From Sunxiuqinia elliptica (GTDB lineage Bacteria; Bacteroidota; Bacteroidia; Bacteroidales; Prolixibacteraceae), in assembly GCF_900113005.1 (NCBI RefSeq), contig NZ_FONW01000001.1, forward strand, positions 698,561-762,560: a DNA stretch of 64,000 nt, in the 5' to 3' direction. The notes under the pieces were generated by a model. It saw nothing but the letters and a program-made list of their open reading frames with translations, searched no databases and was not told where the DNA came from. Made by a program: the position numbers and the translations under genes. This document shows positions 62,664 through 64,000 of this stretch, one piece after another; the stretch's first letter is position 1, and the number at the start of each line of letters is the position of its first letter.

Positions 62664-62755
62664 GGGTACGGCGGATTCCGATCCGCCGAAAGTCGTTAGC
62701 GGGTTAAGGATGACCTTGCCAGCAGTGTAGTCGCGGATCGGAATCCGCGACACCC
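62664..62755 (+). repeat. REP/BIME-like element, copy 1
   Basis: A 92-bp unit whose left palindrome (cggcggat-tccg-atccgccg) and right palindrome (tcgcggat-cgga-atccgcga) are inverted copies of one another, with a conserved central loop containing ggatgaccttgccag. It begins 13 bp after a stop codon. Confidence 0.9.
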
Positions 62756-62874
62756 GGTAAAGAGCCCAATCAAATGCTCTGTATTTTTTCCCGTAGATTA
62801 CTCGATCAATAAGAATAAGACAGATTGATGACTTCGTGAGTGTTTGGATTTAACCGAAAAAGCATGCGTTTAGT

Positions 62875-62966
62875 GGGTGCGGCGGATTCCGATCCGCCGA
62901 AAGTCGCCAGCGGGTTAAGGATGACCTTGCCAGCAGTGTCATCGCGGATCGGAATCCGCGACACCC
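62875..62966 (+). repeat. REP/BIME-like element, copy 2
   Basis: Same 92-bp structure as copy 1. The left palindrome is at 62880-62899 and the right palindrome at 62942-62961. The start is offset by 211 bp from copy 1, and the spacer after it is itself related to the spacer after copy 1. Confidence 0.92.
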
Positions 62967-63082
62967 GGGGCATCCCAATTAGGTACTCCTGATTCTTCCT
63001 GTAAATTACTCGATCAATAAGGATAAGACCGATTGATGACTTCGTGAATGTTTGGATTTAGCCAAAAAAGTAAGTGCTTAAT

Positions 63083-63174
63083 GGGTGCGGCGGATTCCGA
63101 TCCGCCGAAAGTAGCCAGCGAGTTAGGGATGACCTTGCCAGTAGTGTCATCGCGGATCGGAATCCGCGACACCC
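63083..63174 (+). repeat. REP/BIME-like element, copy 3
   Basis: Same structure and length, offset 208 bp from copy 2, with a few substitutions in the loop (gttagggatgacc). It lies 48 bp upstream of the transposase gene start. Confidence 0.92.
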
Positions 63175-63222
63175 GGGAAAGAACTCAAGCAGATGCTCCG
63201 GATTTTTTCTGTAAATTACGCT

Positions 63223-63909
63223 ATGAAAGCTTTAACCATGGAAAAGAAAGAGTACTATAAACACATGCTACCCCATTTCCAGCAACCGGGGCAGGCCTAT
63301 TTTGTTACCTGGAGCCTGAGAGATGCAATTCCTCCGAAAGCTTTGAAACGTTATTCTGCTGATCTTGAAAATATAAAAGCTCAGTTGAACCCGAATAACT
63401 TCGGATCGGAATCAACGATACCTCTGACAGTTGCTCAGCGTGATTTATTAAATGAGTACCATCGTGTTCGGAAAAAATATATTCGGGCTTATAACGATTT
63501 GCTTGATTTGGAAAATCATTCATCGGTGAATTTGGTCCAGTCTGAAAATAGGCAAGTGATGCTTGAAGCCTTGAGTTATTGGCATTTGTCCCGGTTAGAG
63601 AATTATGCTTTTTGTATAATGCCGAATCATGTTCACTGGGTTTTTAGGTTGTTTGAAACTACGGAGCAGGGGAAGCCTGTCTATTTACAGGATGTTTTGT
63701 ATTCAGTCAAGCGTTTTACTGCCAGGAAAATCAATATTTTGGAGAGTCGGACAGGGGCTTTATGGCAAAAAGAAAGTTTTGATACCACCATTCGTGATAT
63801 GGAGCACCTGCACTTTGCCATTGAATATACCTTGAATAATCCGGTTTCTGCGGGTTTTGTTAAGAATTGGGCGGCTTGGAAGGGAAGTTATAAGAATGAT
63901 GCTATTTAA
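63223..63909 (+). CDS. REP-associated tyrosine transposase (RAYT, IS200-like Y1 family)
   Basis: 228 aa from ATG 63223; ATG 63238 (shorter) and ATG 63193 (longer) are possible. Y1-type fold: PGQAYFVTWSLRDAIPPKAL at the start, the HUH metal motif in FCIMPNHVHWVFRLFE, and the C-terminal WQKESFDTTIRDMEHLHFAI and YTLNNPVSAGFVKNW pattern, whose Tyr is the probable catalytic nucleophile. RAYTs are domesticated relatives of IS200 transposases that bind and mobilise REP palindromes. Here the gene sits between copies 3 and 4 of the local element, the expected arrangement. The frame is intact. Confidence 0.9.
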   Translation: MKALTMEKKEYYKHMLPHFQQPGQAYFVTWSLRDAIPPKALKRYSADLENIKAQLNPNNFGSESTIPLTVAQRDLLNEYHRVRKKYIRAYNDLLDLENHSSVNLVQSENRQVMLEALSYWHLSRLENYAFCIMPNHVHWVFRLFETTEQGKPVYLQDVLYSVKRFTARKINILESRTGALWQKESFDTTIRDMEHLHFAIEYTLNNPVSAGFVKNWAAWKGSYKNDAI

Positions 63910-63910
63910 T

Positions 63911-64000
63911 GGGTGCGGCGGATTCCGATCCGCCGGAAGTTTTCAGCGAGGTAAGGATGACCTTGCCAGCTGTGTCATCGCGGATCGGAATCCGCGACAC
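63911..64000 (+). repeat. REP/BIME-like element, copy 4 (cut by window end)
   Basis: Same unit with minor changes (cggaagttttcagcgag). It starts 1 bp after the transposase stop; the last two bases of the 92-bp unit lie beyond the window. Confidence 0.9.

Noticed and set aside
62664..63174. CRISPR array
   Set aside because: Units are 92 bp with two palindromes, the spacers resemble each other, and there are no cas genes. The adjacent RAYT explains them as REP/BIME elements.

Overview
The window looks like chromosome of a Bacteroidota species, probably in the Marinilabiliales/Prolixibacteraceae part of the phylum. Support comes from a V-type ATPase catalytic subunit, ribosomal protein S16 with a long Ala/Glu tail, promoters of the TTG-N19-TAnnTTTG type, a PorP/SprF protein next to a type IX secretion (T9SS) type-B C-terminal domain, and many FISUMP and FN3-like surface repeats. 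The exact taxon is inference.

Left housekeeping block (1-13659): the 5' part of a V-ATPase A subunit (minus strand), recX, dnaE, trxA, rpsP (minus), a small lipoprotein, prfB with its programmed +1 frameshift, a GNAT acetyltransferase, a polyphosphate kinase fused in frame to an ArsC-like reductase, and a convergent lipoprotein gene.

Central accessory block (about 13.7-47.4 kb): a T9SS type-B-sorted protein and an SprF partner whose genes overlap by 4 bp, then four secreted modular proteins built from phage-tail-fibre-like repeats, one ending in an S74 (endosialidase-type) intramolecular chaperone domain. An unknown 118-aa gene follows, then a 5174-aa surface protein with about 33 FN3-like repeats and 8 FISUMP domains, a secreted thioredoxin-fold protein (CLHC) and a LytTR regulator. 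A 35-bp near-perfect direct repeat flanks the block. Its right copy is the start of an intact TrmH-family methyltransferase gene; its left copy is a 13-codon remnant of the same start. This looks like an insertion at that gene's 5' end. I regard the block as the candidate undescribed system: a bacterium-encoded, secreted fibre-like surface apparatus.

Right housekeeping block (47.4-62.65 kb): TrmH-family methyltransferase, OxyR, tRNA-Glu and rpsT, radC, a coupled cluster of two polysaccharide deacetylase-like and two acyltransferase-like genes, upp, a POT-like MFS transporter, folK, sppA, lpxK overlapping purine nucleoside phosphorylase, an ABM monooxygenase and a PLP-dependent dehydratase/racemase.

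Right end (62.66-64.0 kb): four copies of a 92-bp double-palindrome REP/BIME-like element around a REP-associated tyrosine transposase (RAYT) gene.
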